This document shows, piece by piece, positions 23,604 through 23,696 of a stretch of DNA of 23,696 nt. A program made the translations under genes and the position numbers. Location: the NCBI GenBank assembly GCA_019416865.1, contig DXWL01000031.1, positions 1 to 23,696 on the forward strand, given 5' to 3'. The stretch comes from Fusobacterium sp. Lineage in GTDB: Bacteria; Fusobacteriota; Fusobacteriia; Fusobacteriales; Fusobacteriaceae. Position 1 is the stretch's first letter; every line of letters starts with the position of its first letter. The notes under the pieces were generated by a model. That model ran no database searches, was not told the origin of the DNA, and was given only the letters and a program-made list of their open reading frames with translations.

Positions 23604-23612
23604 AAAATAGAT

Positions 23613-23686
23613 AAAAGCTGTTGCAATTTTAAATAGAAATAATTTTTTAGGAAAAATCTCAGCTATTAGATTGCAGCAGCTTTTTT
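23613..23686 (+). terminator. Long-stem terminator after topA
   Basis: AAAAGCTGTTGCAAT (23613-23627) pairs with ATTGCAGCAGCTTTT (23670-23684), 15 pairs with one G-T, followed by T residues. The 42-base interior is large for a terminator and contains a weaker inner pairing (about 23629-23637 with 23661-23669). The GCTGTTGCA stem word recurs at the left window edge. Confidence 0.8.
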
Positions 23687-23696
23687 ATATATAAAT

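Noticed and set aside
1..23696. CRISPR array, insertion sequence, prophage or defence island
   Set aside because: No regularly spaced direct repeats, transposase, integrase, phage structural or defence-type genes were found. Composition looks uniform throughout, and every gene fits a core function or a simple repeat protein.

Overview
This is a 23.7 kb stretch of AT-rich bacterial chromosome with 21 protein genes, almost all recognisable housekeeping genes. The base composition, strong purine-rich ribosome-binding sites, exported proteins with signal peptides, and family-level resemblance of UvrA, RicT, HU and the cobalamin genes suggest a member of the Fusobacteriota, most likely Fusobacterium. 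That assignment comes from general recognition, not a database search. I see no insertion sequences, prophage genes, CRISPR array, rRNA or tRNA genes.

Layout. Positions 52-4915 (minus strand) hold uvrA and ruvA as a tight pair, then a clear terminator, then phoH (PIN-PhoH ATPase) with its own promoter. ruvC is divergent from uvrA and starts at 5085 behind a well-formed promoter whose -10 box lies inside a perfect inverted repeat. A 310 bp gap carrying a promoter and two leader hairpins precedes an HU-family DNA-binding protein gene (5968-6267). The pst phosphate ABC transporter operon (pstS-pstC-pstA-pstB, minus strand, 9789 down to 6358) converges on HU across a two-way terminator. A long palindrome sits between pstS and pstC.

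From 9958 to the end everything reads on the plus strand. cobU-cobS-cobC-cobT encode the cobalamin nucleotide-loop assembly steps. They are followed closely by radC, ricT (PSP1 family) and a TrmN6/YabB-type methyltransferase, probably one transcription unit. A small ankyrin-repeat gene has its own promoter and terminator. Then uvrB-xseA-TPR protein-dprA form a compact operon, and topA has its own promoter region and a strong terminator at the window end.

Functionally the window is rich in DNA maintenance: uvrA and uvrB (excision repair), ruvA and ruvC (Holliday junction processing), xseA, radC, dprA, topA and HU. I did not find a convincing new multi-gene system. The most interesting items are non-coding or minor: a dispersed palindromic element seen once complete and once at the window's left edge (25 of 27 bases identical), the palindrome over the ruvC -10 box, the structured HU leader, a Cys-to-His change in a UvrA zinc site, and two uncharacterised repeat proteins (ankyrin and TPR) placed among repair genes.
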